Origin: Fibrobacter sp. UWR3
GTDB lineage: Bacteria > Fibrobacterota > Fibrobacteria > Fibrobacterales > Fibrobacteraceae
Length of the DNA stretch: 64,000 nt
Assembly (NCBI RefSeq): GCF_900143055.1
Contig: NZ_FRCW01000002.1
Location: 248,001 to 312,000 of the forward strand
Reading direction: 5' to 3'
This document shows positions 1-5,556 of this stretch, in pieces. Below the pieces are notes generated by a model that saw only the letters and a program-made list of their open reading frames with translations, ran no database searches and was not told the DNA's origin. How positions within the stretch are numbered: the first letter of the stretch is position 1; the number at the start of each line of letters is the position of its first letter. The position numbers and the translations under genes were made by a program.

Positions 1-141
1 GTCAGGAGGCGCCGGGTAGAAGTTCAGTGCGTTCGGGAGCGCATCTGCTTCCACGTAAGGTTTGACATCTGCAGCGAAACTGCAAAGCGACGCGCAACAA
101 AAGGCGACAACGATAAAAACTTTCTTGATAAGATTGTTCAT
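1..141 (-). CDS. Secreted protein, N-terminal part (acid phosphatase-like)
   Basis: Only the first 47 codons are inside the window; the gene runs off the left edge. It starts MNNLIKKVFIVVAFCC and has a typical signal peptide ending near SFAADVK. The mature start contains LPNALNFYPAPPD, which resembles the proline-rich segment near the N-terminus of class A non-specific acid phosphatases (PAP2 superfamily). That assignment is an inference from a very short stretch, because the catalytic motifs lie outside the window. The gene is divergent from the vsr gene. Confidence 0.5.
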   Translation of the reverse strand, partial: MNNLIKKVFIVVAFCCASLCSFAADVKPYVEADALPNALNFYPAPPD

Positions 142-187
142 ACCTTGAATATAAATAAAAAAGACTATCTTTTCAAATGCTAATCCC

Positions 188-631
188 ATGAAAAAATGCC
201 GTCGTAAAAAACACTCTCCCATGAACCGTTCGCAAATGATGCAGGCGGTCCATTCGGAAGACACCCGGCCCGAACTGCTTGTGCGGCGGGCACTGTTTAA
301 GGCGGGACTGCGTTACAGGCTGCACAAGCACGATTTGCCCGGCTCGCCAGACCTGTTTATCCTCAAATACGGCGTGGTTGTATTTATAAACGGCTGCTTC
401 TGGCACCAGCACGGCTGCAAGTTCACGAGCCGCCCCAAAAGCAACCCTGAATTCTGGAATGAAAAGTTCACGAACAATATGGTGCGCGACATCAAGACGA
501 ACTGGAAACTTTCGCTACAAGGCTACCGCGTTGCAACCATTTGGGAATGTTCCGTCAAGAACGATTTCGACCGCACTATTGAACGCCTCAAGGCCTTTAT
601 TGCAAGCGATGAAGAAAGCATAGAGATTTGA
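188..631 (+). CDS. vsr: Very short patch repair (Vsr) endonuclease
   Basis: 147 residues. Vsr enzymes nick DNA 5' of T:G mismatches that arise by deamination of 5-methylcytosine. The family signature is clear: RSxxMxAVxSxDTRPE at the N-terminus, then GSPDLFI and FINGCFWHQHGC, giving the metal-binding Asp and the His/Cys zinc cluster. No cytosine methyltransferase is seen in the window, so the gene is an orphan here. A TTGAAT/TATCTT promoter-like pair lies at 144-171. The ATG at 188 overlaps the stop of a four-codon mini-ORF starting at 177. An internal ATG at 221 (MNRSQM) is nearer the usual Vsr start, and neither ATG has a clear ribosome binding site. Confidence 0.9.
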   Translation: MKKCRRKKHSPMNRSQMMQAVHSEDTRPELLVRRALFKAGLRYRLHKHDLPGSPDLFILKYGVVVFINGCFWHQHGCKFTSRPKSNPEFWNEKFTNNMVRDIKTNWKLSLQGYRVATIWECSVKNDFDRTIERLKAFIASDEESIEI

Positions 632-657
632 ACCACGGGTCGGAAAAAGACTATCTT
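628..657 (+). promoter_or_regulatory. Probable promoter of the BASS transporter gene
   Basis: TTGAAC at 628-633 and TATCTT at 652-657 are separated by 18 nt. The -35 element overlaps the end of vsr. The CTATCTTT core recurs upstream of several other genes in the window. Confidence 0.5.
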
Positions 658-683
658 TCTTTTTGATTTTGAAAGGTTTAAAA

Positions 684-1616
684 ATGCAAGTTCTTGAAAA
701 AATCAGTGATTTTATTGGCAAGTGGATGGCGGTTGTCGTCCTGGCTATTGCGGCGCTCTCGCTGTTCCTGCCCAAAGCCACACTCTGGATTGAGCTCAGC
801 TGGGTGAATTACCTCTTGATGGTCGTGATGTTCGGCATGGGGCTCACGCTCAAGCTAAACGACTTTGCACTTGTCTTTGCGCGCCCTAAGGAAATTACCA
901 TCGGGTGCGCATCGCAGTTTATCGTGATGCCGGCACTCGCATTTTTGCTCTCCAAGATTTTCGGGCTCGATGCCGCGTTGATGGCGGGCGTCGTTCTCGT
1001 GGGCACTTGCCCGGGCGGGACCTCCAGCAACGTCATCACATATCTTTCGAAAGGCGACGTGGCACTTTCTGTTGGAATGACCAGCGTGAACACGCTGCTC
1101 GCTCCCGTGCTGACTCCGGCGATTACCTACCTGCTTTTGCGCACCACCGTGAACGTAGACGTGATGGCGATGTTCCTTTCCATCGTGAAAGTCGTCATCG
1201 TGCCGATTGCGCTTGGGTTTATCATCAACAAGTTTTTCGGCAAGTGGACTGCCCGCGCAGTGAAGGTTTTGCCGCTCGTTTCCGTGATTGCGATTGCAAT
1301 GATTGTGGCTGCGGTCGTCTCACACAATGCATCGAAGATTCTCTCTACGGGTGCCATCGTGTTTGCCGTGGTGATTCTCCACAACCTGCTCGGTTACGGC
1401 TGTGGATTCGGCCTCGGGAAGCTGCTGAAATTCTCGACACCCAAGACGAAGGCGCTTTCCATCGAAATCGGCATGCAGAATTCCGGACTCGCTACAAGCC
1501 TTGCTGCGACCGCGTTCTCGGGCCTTGCGATGGCGACCGTCCCCGGCGCAATTTTCTCCGTGTGGCACAATATCTCCGGCGCGATACTCGCGAACGTTTA
1601 TCGCCGAAAGGAATAA
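684..1616 (+). CDS. Bile acid:sodium symporter (BASS) family transporter
   Basis: 310 residues with about nine or ten hydrophobic segments; an inner-membrane secondary transporter. Family signatures are CPGGTSSNVITYLSKGD (about residues 104-120) and EIGMQNSGLA (about 265), which correspond to the sodium-binding crossover helices of BASS proteins. Bacterial members carry organic anions such as pantothenate, ketopantoate or bile-acid-like compounds; the substrate cannot be read from sequence. The start at 684 is chosen over an upstream in-frame TTG at 663 because GAAAGG at 671-676 is well placed as a ribosome binding site. Confidence 0.85.
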   Translation: MQVLEKISDFIGKWMAVVVLAIAALSLFLPKATLWIELSWVNYLLMVVMFGMGLTLKLNDFALVFARPKEITIGCASQFIVMPALAFLLSKIFGLDAALMAGVVLVGTCPGGTSSNVITYLSKGDVALSVGMTSVNTLLAPVLTPAITYLLLRTTVNVDVMAMFLSIVKVVIVPIALGFIINKFFGKWTARAVKVLPLVSVIAIAMIVAAVVSHNASKILSTGAIVFAVVILHNLLGYGCGFGLGKLLKFSTPKTKALSIEIGMQNSGLATSLAATAFSGLAMATVPGAIFSVWHNISGAILANVYRRKE

Positions 1617-1653
1617 AAAGATTTCGCAGAGAATAAACACCGCGCCCACCCTC

Positions 1654-1688
1654 TGTCATCCTGGAGCCGCGTAGCGGCGATAGGATCC
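1654..1688. repeat. Dispersed palindromic repeat
   Basis: A TGTCATCC...GGATCC unit with an internal GCCGC/GCGGC hairpin. It belongs to the same intergenic repeat family as the units at 5228, 22131, 32021 and 40587. Confidence 0.6.
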
Positions 1689-1710
1689 AATAAGCATCTC
1701 CAGCATAATT

Positions 1711-2115
1711 ATGACCATTGAATACAAAAACACCCACGAATTTTCTGAACAAGATTTAAAGGACCTCTTCCTCTCCGTCGAATGGTCTTCGGGGCATTTC
1801 CCCGACAAACTCATCATTGCGATGAAGAACTTCAAGACCGTCATTTCCGCCTGGGACGGCGAAAAACTCGTCGGAATGATTTGCGCGATGGACGACAGCA
1901 TCATGAACGCCTACGTGCATTACCTTCTCGTACGCCCCGAATACCAGGGCAAAAGCATCGGCAGGGAACTCGTGGAACGCGTCAAGGTAATCTACAAGGA
2001 TTACCTGCGCGTCGTCGTGGTCGCCTACAACGAAGAACTCGCCTTCTACGAACATTGCGGCTTCAAGAAAGCCGACGATGCGAGCCCGATGTTTATTACG
2101 AGTCTGTGGACGTAG
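1711..2115 (+). CDS. GNAT family N-acetyltransferase
   Basis: 134 residues, one GNAT domain. The acetyl-CoA-binding motif A is visible as VRPEYQGKSIGREL (about residues 74-87), followed by the C-terminal FYEHCGFKKA segment typical of the fold. Family members acetylate amines of small molecules or proteins; the substrate is unknown. It stands alone, preceded by a dispersed repeat, and converges on the toxin gene that ends at 2124. Confidence 0.85.
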   Translation: MTIEYKNTHEFSEQDLKDLFLSVEWSSGHFPDKLIIAMKNFKTVISAWDGEKLVGMICAMDDSIMNAYVHYLLVRPEYQGKSIGRELVERVKVIYKDYLRVVVVAYNEELAFYEHCGFKKADDASPMFITSLWT

Positions 2116-2123
2116 GTTACGCC

Positions 2124-2459
2124 CTACAACCGGAACAATTTGGCAACGAGGATGTCCTGAAGATTCCTTCTGCTGTCAATGACGGCATGGACAACAACAT
2201 TCTCTGCCTGAATTTCGTACACAATACGATAGAGCCCCTGAATTATTTCCCGATACAGCTCAATCCCCTGGTCATATAATTCGGGAACAACTCTGCCGCT
2301 TAAGGGGAAATGCGACAGAGACAAAATATTGTGTTCAAATTGTGCGATGACAGATTCTACATAGGACGAATTTAAGGCTTTGTAGTAGTCTACAATCTCT
2401 CTCAAATCGTCTTCGGCAGACTTCGATATGATTACATTGTAGACCTTACTTTTTCGCAT
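2124..2459 (-). CDS. ParE/RelE-superfamily toxin
   Basis: 111 residues. The sequence pattern is that of the RelE/ParE fold: SAEDDLREIVDYY near the N-terminus, a central LxxFPxSGR segment, and a C-terminal YRIVYEI...VVHAVIDSRRN strand with the terminal Arg typical of this group. Such toxins inhibit gyrase (ParE) or cleave ribosome-bound mRNA (RelE); which applies here cannot be decided. The start overlaps the end of the antitoxin gene by 14 nt, the usual coupling of type II modules. Confidence 0.85.
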   Translation of the reverse strand: MRKSKVYNVIISKSAEDDLREIVDYYKALNSSYVESVIAQFEHNILSLSHFPLSGRVVPELYDQGIELYREIIQGLYRIVYEIQAENVVVHAVIDSRRNLQDILVAKLFRL

Positions 2460-2724
2460 TGAGCCCCTTCCTCAATTCCTGGAAAACCTGCTTAGCGGGC
2501 TTTGCGCGACCTGCCTGAACGTCCCTTTCCGATATCTGCATCAGTCTCAATAAAGCGAAGGCGTCCTGCATTTTCTGGTACGAGTCAACATCGAGAATGA
2601 CCCCGCGGGCCTCCCCGTTTTGCGTCACGATATAGGGAGTATGCGATTCGTTCACCGAATCTAGAACCTTGGCGGCATTCGCCTTGATGTACGAAATCGG
2701 CTTGATGTTCTTAAGGGAGGCCAT
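2446..2724 (-). CDS. Phd/YefM-type antitoxin
   Basis: 92 residues. The N-terminal half matches the Phd/YefM DNA-binding fold: IKPISYIKANAAKVLDSV, then TPYIVTQNGEARGVILDVDSYQ. The C-terminal half is charged and probably binds and neutralises the toxin encoded downstream. The order antitoxin-toxin with overlapping ends is standard. Such pairs usually repress their own promoter, which should lie in 2725-2790. Confidence 0.88.
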   Translation of the reverse strand: MASLKNIKPISYIKANAAKVLDSVNESHTPYIVTQNGEARGVILDVDSYQKMQDAFALLRLMQISERDVQAGRAKPAKQVFQELRKGLNAKK

Positions 2725-2788
2725 TTTCGACTCCTTGTTTAAGTCGGACTGAATTTGATACTAAATATAGTCTTTTATCTGACAACGG

Positions 2789-3107
2789 TCAAGACCGCAA
2801 TTTGCGAACCCAACGACCATTTTTCGATGCGCCTTCCCAAGCGTAGCCAAGTTTTTTGAGGTCACGTTTAATTGAATCGCGGCTTACATTCAAATTTTGA
2901 GCAATGACAGAAATTGCAATAGAGCCATTTGCCAAAATCATAGTTGCAACCGCTTCAAGACGCTTTTGGAGTGCACTTTGAGGTGCACTTTGGAGTGCAT
3001 TTTGAGGTTCATTTGGGGTGACAATCCTACCGTTCAGCTTTGCAAGCATCCATTATGCGCTTCGTTTCATCTTTAGAAATCAGTTTTTTGAGTTCTTCCA
3101 AAGTCAT
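2789..3107 (-). pseudogene. Remnant of an AlbA_2/Schlafen-like ATPase gene with HTH tail
   Basis: Two short frames remain. The first (3107 to 3027) encodes MTLEELKKLISKDETKRI and then stops; this looks like the start of AlbA_2/AAA_4-type putative DNA-binding ATPases. The second (3049 to 2789, 86 residues) overlaps it in another frame and has a helix-turn-helix segment (ISVIAQNLNVSRDSIKRDLKKLGY) ending in GRWVRKLRS, like the C-terminal winged helix of the same proteins. The large central domain is missing, so I read this as a deletion remnant. The family assignment is inference from the two ends only. Confidence 0.5.
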
Positions 3108-3142
3108 CGAATAGCCTCGCTATTAAAGTTTTTCATCTCCTT

Positions 3143-3270
3143 TTATCCTCTCGGGTAACGTAGTTTCGCACCGCATTTTGGGCAACGCAGAATCAGTTCC
3201 TTAAGCCGCTTGATTTCGGCATCTTTGTCTTCTAGCACCTTGGCAAAATCCCCGATGGCGTTGTTAGCAC
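3143..3270 (-). pseudogene. Truncated copy of the small zinc-ribbon gene
   Basis: A second copy of the gene at 4586-4759 that has lost its first codons. It reads ANNAIGDFAKVLEDKDAEIK and then LRCPKCGAKLRYPRG with an intact stop. The 5' end is replaced at about 3270 by the end of the chimeric ORF, whose last codons and stop come from this copy. See the repeat entry at 4573-4713. Confidence 0.75.
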
Positions 3271-3797
3271 AATCCCTTTTTCACCCAATAGCCGCCAGTC
3301 TTTTTAGAACCACGGCGTTCAATAATCTTCTTTTCAAACAAAGAGCGAATGATTTTATTGAAGGTATCTCTTGGCATGTCAAGGACTCCTGTGATTTCCT
3401 TTCCCATACAGCCAGGATTTCTCATAATAAAATCAAAGACCTTTGATTGAGATGCGTTAAGCGATTCTTTTATATTCTTGATTAATGTGCCATTTAATGT
3501 GCCGTTTAATGTGCCATTTACAGGGACATTTAATCCGCCACTTAATCCGCCATTTAATCCGCCACTCTTTTCTCCTTCTGGCACATGATCAAGAGGCCGT
3601 TTCTTCGTTTTTCGAGCAAAAGACCCAAATTGAATATTTACATCAGGATACAACCTAAAGAAACCTCGACAATCGAGTTCACCAATATTTTCCAGCAAAT
3701 TATCCCTGCTATATCTCGCTGTTACAACATCTTTGGGGTCCAAATCTACCGAATTTTGCATAAATTCAGAAAAAGCTTCATTTATTGTTTTAGCCAT
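3264..3797 (-). CDS. Chimeric ORF: truncated nucleotidyltransferase plus winged-helix tail
   Basis: 177 residues with a good ribosome binding site (GGGAGG). Residues 1-70 resemble the start of CD-NTase-like nucleotidyltransferases: INEAFSEFMQNSVDLDP, an ARYSRDNL segment, then FGSFARKTKKRPLD, the G-S motif of the nucleotide-binding loop. The catalytic acidic motif that should follow is absent. The sequence instead runs into EGEKSGGLNGGLSGGLN, a repeat linker and a C-terminal winged helix (KEITGVLDMPRDTFNKIIRSLFEKKII...TGGYWVKKG) typical of AlbA_2/AAA_4 ATPases. It is therefore probably not an active cyclase. The last two codons and the stop derive from the neighbouring zinc-ribbon remnant. Confidence 0.6.
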   Translation of the reverse strand: MAKTINEAFSEFMQNSVDLDPKDVVTARYSRDNLLENIGELDCRGFFRLYPDVNIQFGSFARKTKKRPLDHVPEGEKSGGLNGGLSGGLNVPVNGTLNGTLNGTLIKNIKESLNASQSKVFDFIMRNPGCMGKEITGVLDMPRDTFNKIIRSLFEKKIIERRGSKKTGGYWVKKGLC

Positions 3798-3832
3798 ATA
3801 TCCTCCCTACCATAATTTCCCTCATGAAGCTA

Positions 3833-3861
3833 TTGACTTCAGCACAAAAATATTGTATATT
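3833..3861 (+). promoter_or_regulatory. Strong sigma70-type promoter for a small RNA
   Basis: TTGACT at 3833-3838, a 17-nt spacer and TATATT at 3856-3861. The predicted start is near 3868. No ORF follows on this strand before the terminator at 3920-3955. The same element pair (TTGACT, 17 nt, TATATT) occurs on the minus strand at 5100-5128. Confidence 0.7.
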
Positions 3862-3867
3862 ATGGTC

Positions 3868-3955
3868 AAGTTCAGCAATGAACTTTGCCGGGGCTATATG
3901 CTCGGGCAGCCAGGGTTTTCCACGTTTTTGTGCCGAAAAAACGTGGATTTTTTTT
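3868..3955 (+). ncRNA. Candidate small RNA of about 88 nt
   Basis: A complete transcription unit without an ORF. It has a strong promoter, a first hairpin AAGTTCA/TGAACTT at 3868-3885, a second GC-rich hairpin (GCCGGGGC/GCTCGGGC, one mismatch and one wobble) at about 3887-3907, and a rho-independent terminator. It lies between the chimeric ORF and the nuclease gene, both on the opposite strand, and its 3' end is antisense to the end of the nuclease gene. I do not recognise the RNA family. Confidence 0.6.
3920..3955 (+). terminator. Rho-independent terminator
   Basis: CCACGTTTTT at 3920-3929 pairs perfectly with AAAAACGTGG at 3937-3946 and is followed by eight T residues. The stop codon of the convergent nuclease gene (3954-3956) lies inside the T tract. 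Confidence 0.85.
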
Positions 3956-4490
3956 ATATCTCGTCAAAATCAAACCTCCTTACATCCGAGCCAATAATAA
4001 CAAAAAGGGTTCCGACCTTCTTGTTTTTTACATGTTTTTTTATTTTGCCCAATACGCGGGAAACATTCCTTTCATCAAGCAGTCTCAAAACCACATTATT
4101 CGCCTGCTTAAGAGCCTCTACAAAGCGCTGCTCCACCTTCGAAAGCTTAACTTGTTTAAAATCATATATCAATCCATCAATGATTGCATCGGGATTCTTG
4201 CCCACAGCATTGTTTTCAGGCAACATCCAAACGAAATGTCCCGCAGCAGCCAACATTGATGCAATCTCCATTTCTTTTTCAAGAACGTCCTTTGCATTCT
4301 TGCTCTTTTCAGATTGTATTTTTCGGGTCTTAGAGAGTCGCACCCCATTTACGCGAATCCAATCCTCTTCGGGAAATTTTGTCAAAGCCAAATTTTTTGC
4401 GGCAAGTTCGTACGCCGACTTTAGCGAAGCGTCCAACTTCGCCATTCTGCGTTTCTGCGAACTTCTTTTTGTTTTCACTTTTTTGGTCAA
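3954..4490 (-). CDS. Stand-alone CdiA-CT-like nuclease (polymorphic-toxin type)
   Basis: 178 residues with a very basic N-terminus (MTKKVKTKRSSQKRR). The second half has the pattern of the C-terminal nuclease domains of CdiA and related phage/ICE proteins: EKEMEIASMLAAAGHFVWMLPE, then KNPDAIIDGLIYDFKQVK, which fits a PD-(D/E)XK-like active site (D of PDA, D and K of YDFK), and a tail of LKQANNVVLRL followed by an IKKHVKNKK helix. There is no signal peptide and no adjacent immunity gene on the same strand. The family call rests on motif spacing. The product could be a toxin, a defence effector or a remnant of a mobile element. Confidence 0.55.
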   Translation of the reverse strand: MTKKVKTKRSSQKRRMAKLDASLKSAYELAAKNLALTKFPEEDWIRVNGVRLSKTRKIQSEKSKNAKDVLEKEMEIASMLAAAGHFVWMLPENNAVGKNPDAIIDGLIYDFKQVKLSKVEQRFVEALKQANNVVLRLLDERNVSRVLGKIKKHVKNKKVGTLFVIIGSDVRRFDFDEI

Positions 4491-4511
4491 AACAATCTCC
4501 GATTGCCAACA

Positions 4512-4545
4512 TTCTTAAACGTATCGAATTCGCTACGTTTAAGAA
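4512..4545. promoter_or_regulatory. 34-bp near-perfect palindrome upstream of the nuclease gene
   Basis: Arms TTCTTAAACGTA (4512-4523) and TACGTTTAAGAA (4534-4545) are perfect, and the 10-nt centre is itself palindromic apart from one pair. It lies 22 nt before the start codon of the nuclease gene and after the zinc-ribbon gene. It could be a repressor operator or, in RNA, a hairpin over the leader. Confidence 0.6.
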
Positions 4546-4572
4546 ATCTTTTAGTGCCTTGATGATATTTTA

Positions 4573-4713
4573 TTTTCACCTCCTTTCACCCTCTCGGGTA
4601 ACGTAATTTCGCACCACATTTAGGGCAACGCAGAATCAGTTCCTTAAGCCGTTTGATTTCGGCATCTTTTTCTTCTAGTACCTTGGCAAAATCCCCAATT
4701 GCATTGTTAGCAC
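4573..4713 (-). repeat. Duplicated zinc-ribbon cassette, second copy (first at 3130-3270)
   Basis: A 141-bp segment occurs twice in the same orientation with about 12 differences (roughly 91 percent identity). It covers most of the small zinc-ribbon gene and the Shine-Dalgarno-like AAAGGAG that follows it. What lies downstream differs: an ATPase remnant after the first copy, the nuclease gene after the second. Confidence 0.8.
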
Positions 4714-4759
4714 TGCGATTCGGGCCTCCGTTGAATTTTCCAAAAATTTCATCGAACAT
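4586..4759 (-). CDS. Small zinc-ribbon protein, 57 residues
   Basis: Starts MFDEIFGKFNGGPN with an ideal ribosome binding site (AAGGAG at 4765-4770). It has a charged helix (VLEEKDAEIKRLKELI) and ends LRCPKCGAKLRYPRG. A single CxxC pair is visible, so metal binding would need dimerisation or a partner. The family is unknown to me. It precedes the nuclease gene on the same strand with the 34-bp palindrome between them, and a 5'-truncated copy lies at 3143-3270. It could be a regulator or accessory protein of the gene behind it. Confidence 0.7.
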   Translation of the reverse strand: MFDEIFGKFNGGPNRSANNAIGDFAKVLEEKDAEIKRLKELILRCPKCGAKLRYPRG

Positions 4760-4879
4760 GATATCTCCTTATAAATTTTAGTTGAACGTCGCCATTGGGC
4801 GACAATTTGACTGGCCGTTGCGATTATGCTGAAAAACAGCGCACAACATGCCCTTGCTTATTTGTTATGTATTGAGATT

Positions 4880-5093
4880 TTCCACGCCTTGCGCGGAATG
4901 GGATGATCTTGCAATCCTGTTGGCGGGGGCCTTCCCCGGCGTTACTTGGCACCCGCCTTAGCGAGCACACTCGAGTAGGTCGTGTTCCTACCAGCTATCC
5001 AACAGCATCAACAAGAAGGTTAATGCGCCTCGCCGCGAATGCACGTACGGACCCGAAGGTCTATGTCGACTGTCACGGGGATTATCGAATATC
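4880..5093 (-). ncRNA. Candidate structured RNA or long structured leader
   Basis: A strong minus-strand promoter (5100-5128) starts a transcript near 5093 with no ORF for about 330 nt until the zinc-ribbon gene. Read on the minus strand, it contains consecutive short hairpins: GACC-TTCG-GGTC, GTAGG/CCTAC, CGAG/CTCG, a GGCGGG...CCCGCC stem with an inner GGGG-AAGG-CCCC, and CCGCGC/GCGTGG. The segment GGGTGCCAAGTAACGCC resembles a stretch of bacterial RNase P RNA, but the conserved core blocks of that RNA are not visible. It could be an independent RNA or the 5' leader of the zinc-ribbon/nuclease transcript. The 3' end given here is approximate. Confidence 0.45.
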
Positions 5094-5099
5094 AGCTAC

Positions 5100-5128
5100 A
5101 ATATATACAAATAAGTTGTCGAAGTCAA
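5100..5128 (-). promoter_or_regulatory. Strong promoter, minus strand
   Basis: On the minus strand: TTGACT (5128-5123), 17 nt, TATATT (5105-5100). It matches the promoter at 3833-3861 in both hexamers and spacing. It points toward the zinc-ribbon and nuclease genes. Confidence 0.7.
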
Positions 5129-5190
5129 GGGATATCTTAACGCTGTTTTTTTATAAAAAGTGGACCACTGGACTAGTTTTTCCCTCAAAT

Positions 5191-5253
5191 TGTCATGCCG
5201 GGCTTGACTTGTTAACTCCTTTTTCCCTGTCATCCCCGCGTAGGCGGGGATCT
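5191..5253. repeat. Two dispersed-repeat pieces
   Basis: 5191-5211 is a half unit (TGTCATGCCGGGCTTGACTT). 5228-5253 is a full 26-nt unit with arms ATCCCCGC/GCGGGGAT, identical to the unit at 32021-32046. Confidence 0.75.
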
Positions 5254-5289
5254 CCCTCTCGCATATTTATATATATTTTCCACTGACAT

Positions 5290-5490
5290 AGCTCCGTACC
5301 GAATGGTGCGGAGCGACCAGAATTTTTGAGATTCGTCTCTTATTCTTGGACCTGAAACTACCACTTTCTAATGACCTAAGAATAAGACGAACGCTCACGT
5401 CCCATCTGGGGCGTGGGTCGTTTGTGCTTATTAGGTCAAGGGTGTGGTAGCCCGCAGGTTCGATAAGCGCTGCGACTCCACGCCTTTTTT
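5290..5490 (+). promoter_or_regulatory. Candidate RNA attenuator upstream of the restriction-modification gene
   Basis: Hairpin 1 is GCTCCGTACC/GGTGCGGAGC (5291-5314). Hairpin 2 pairs 5332-5347 with 5378-5391 (14 bp, one bulge). A competing helix pairs CTACCAC (5358-5364) with GTGGTAG (5444-5450), TGACCTAA (5372-5379) with TTAGGTCA (5431-5438), and TAAG with CTTA. The competing helix encloses a strong hairpin at 5388-5426. The 3' hairpin GGTGTGG (5441-5447)/CCACGCC (5478-5484), with an inner CGCAG/CTGCG and six T residues, is an intrinsic terminator. Positions 5444-5450 cannot be in both structures, so this looks like a terminator/antiterminator switch. The ligand or trigger is unknown. Confidence 0.55.
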
Positions 5491-5556
5491 GTTTTGGCTA
5501 AAGTTTTTGTGCTCCTGAGTAAGAGTCGAATCAGACGCTTGCATAAGGAGCCTAGG

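Noticed and set aside
4919-4975. Similarity of GGGTGCCAAGTAACGCC to RNase P RNA
   Set aside because: One 17-nt stretch matches what I recall of bacterial rnpB, but the conserved core blocks and overall fold are not visible, so I do not call an RNase P RNA.
5030-5060. GCACGTACGG as group II intron domain V
   Set aside because: The matching strand of domain V is missing and no reverse transcriptase gene is present.
4903-5286. 127-residue ORF in the intergenic region
   Set aside because: It has no ribosome binding site, no recognisable domain and overlaps the structured RNA candidate and dispersed repeats.
5290-5490. Retron msr-msd RNA
   Set aside because: The nested hairpins invited this idea, but no reverse transcriptase gene follows; the next gene is a restriction-modification enzyme.
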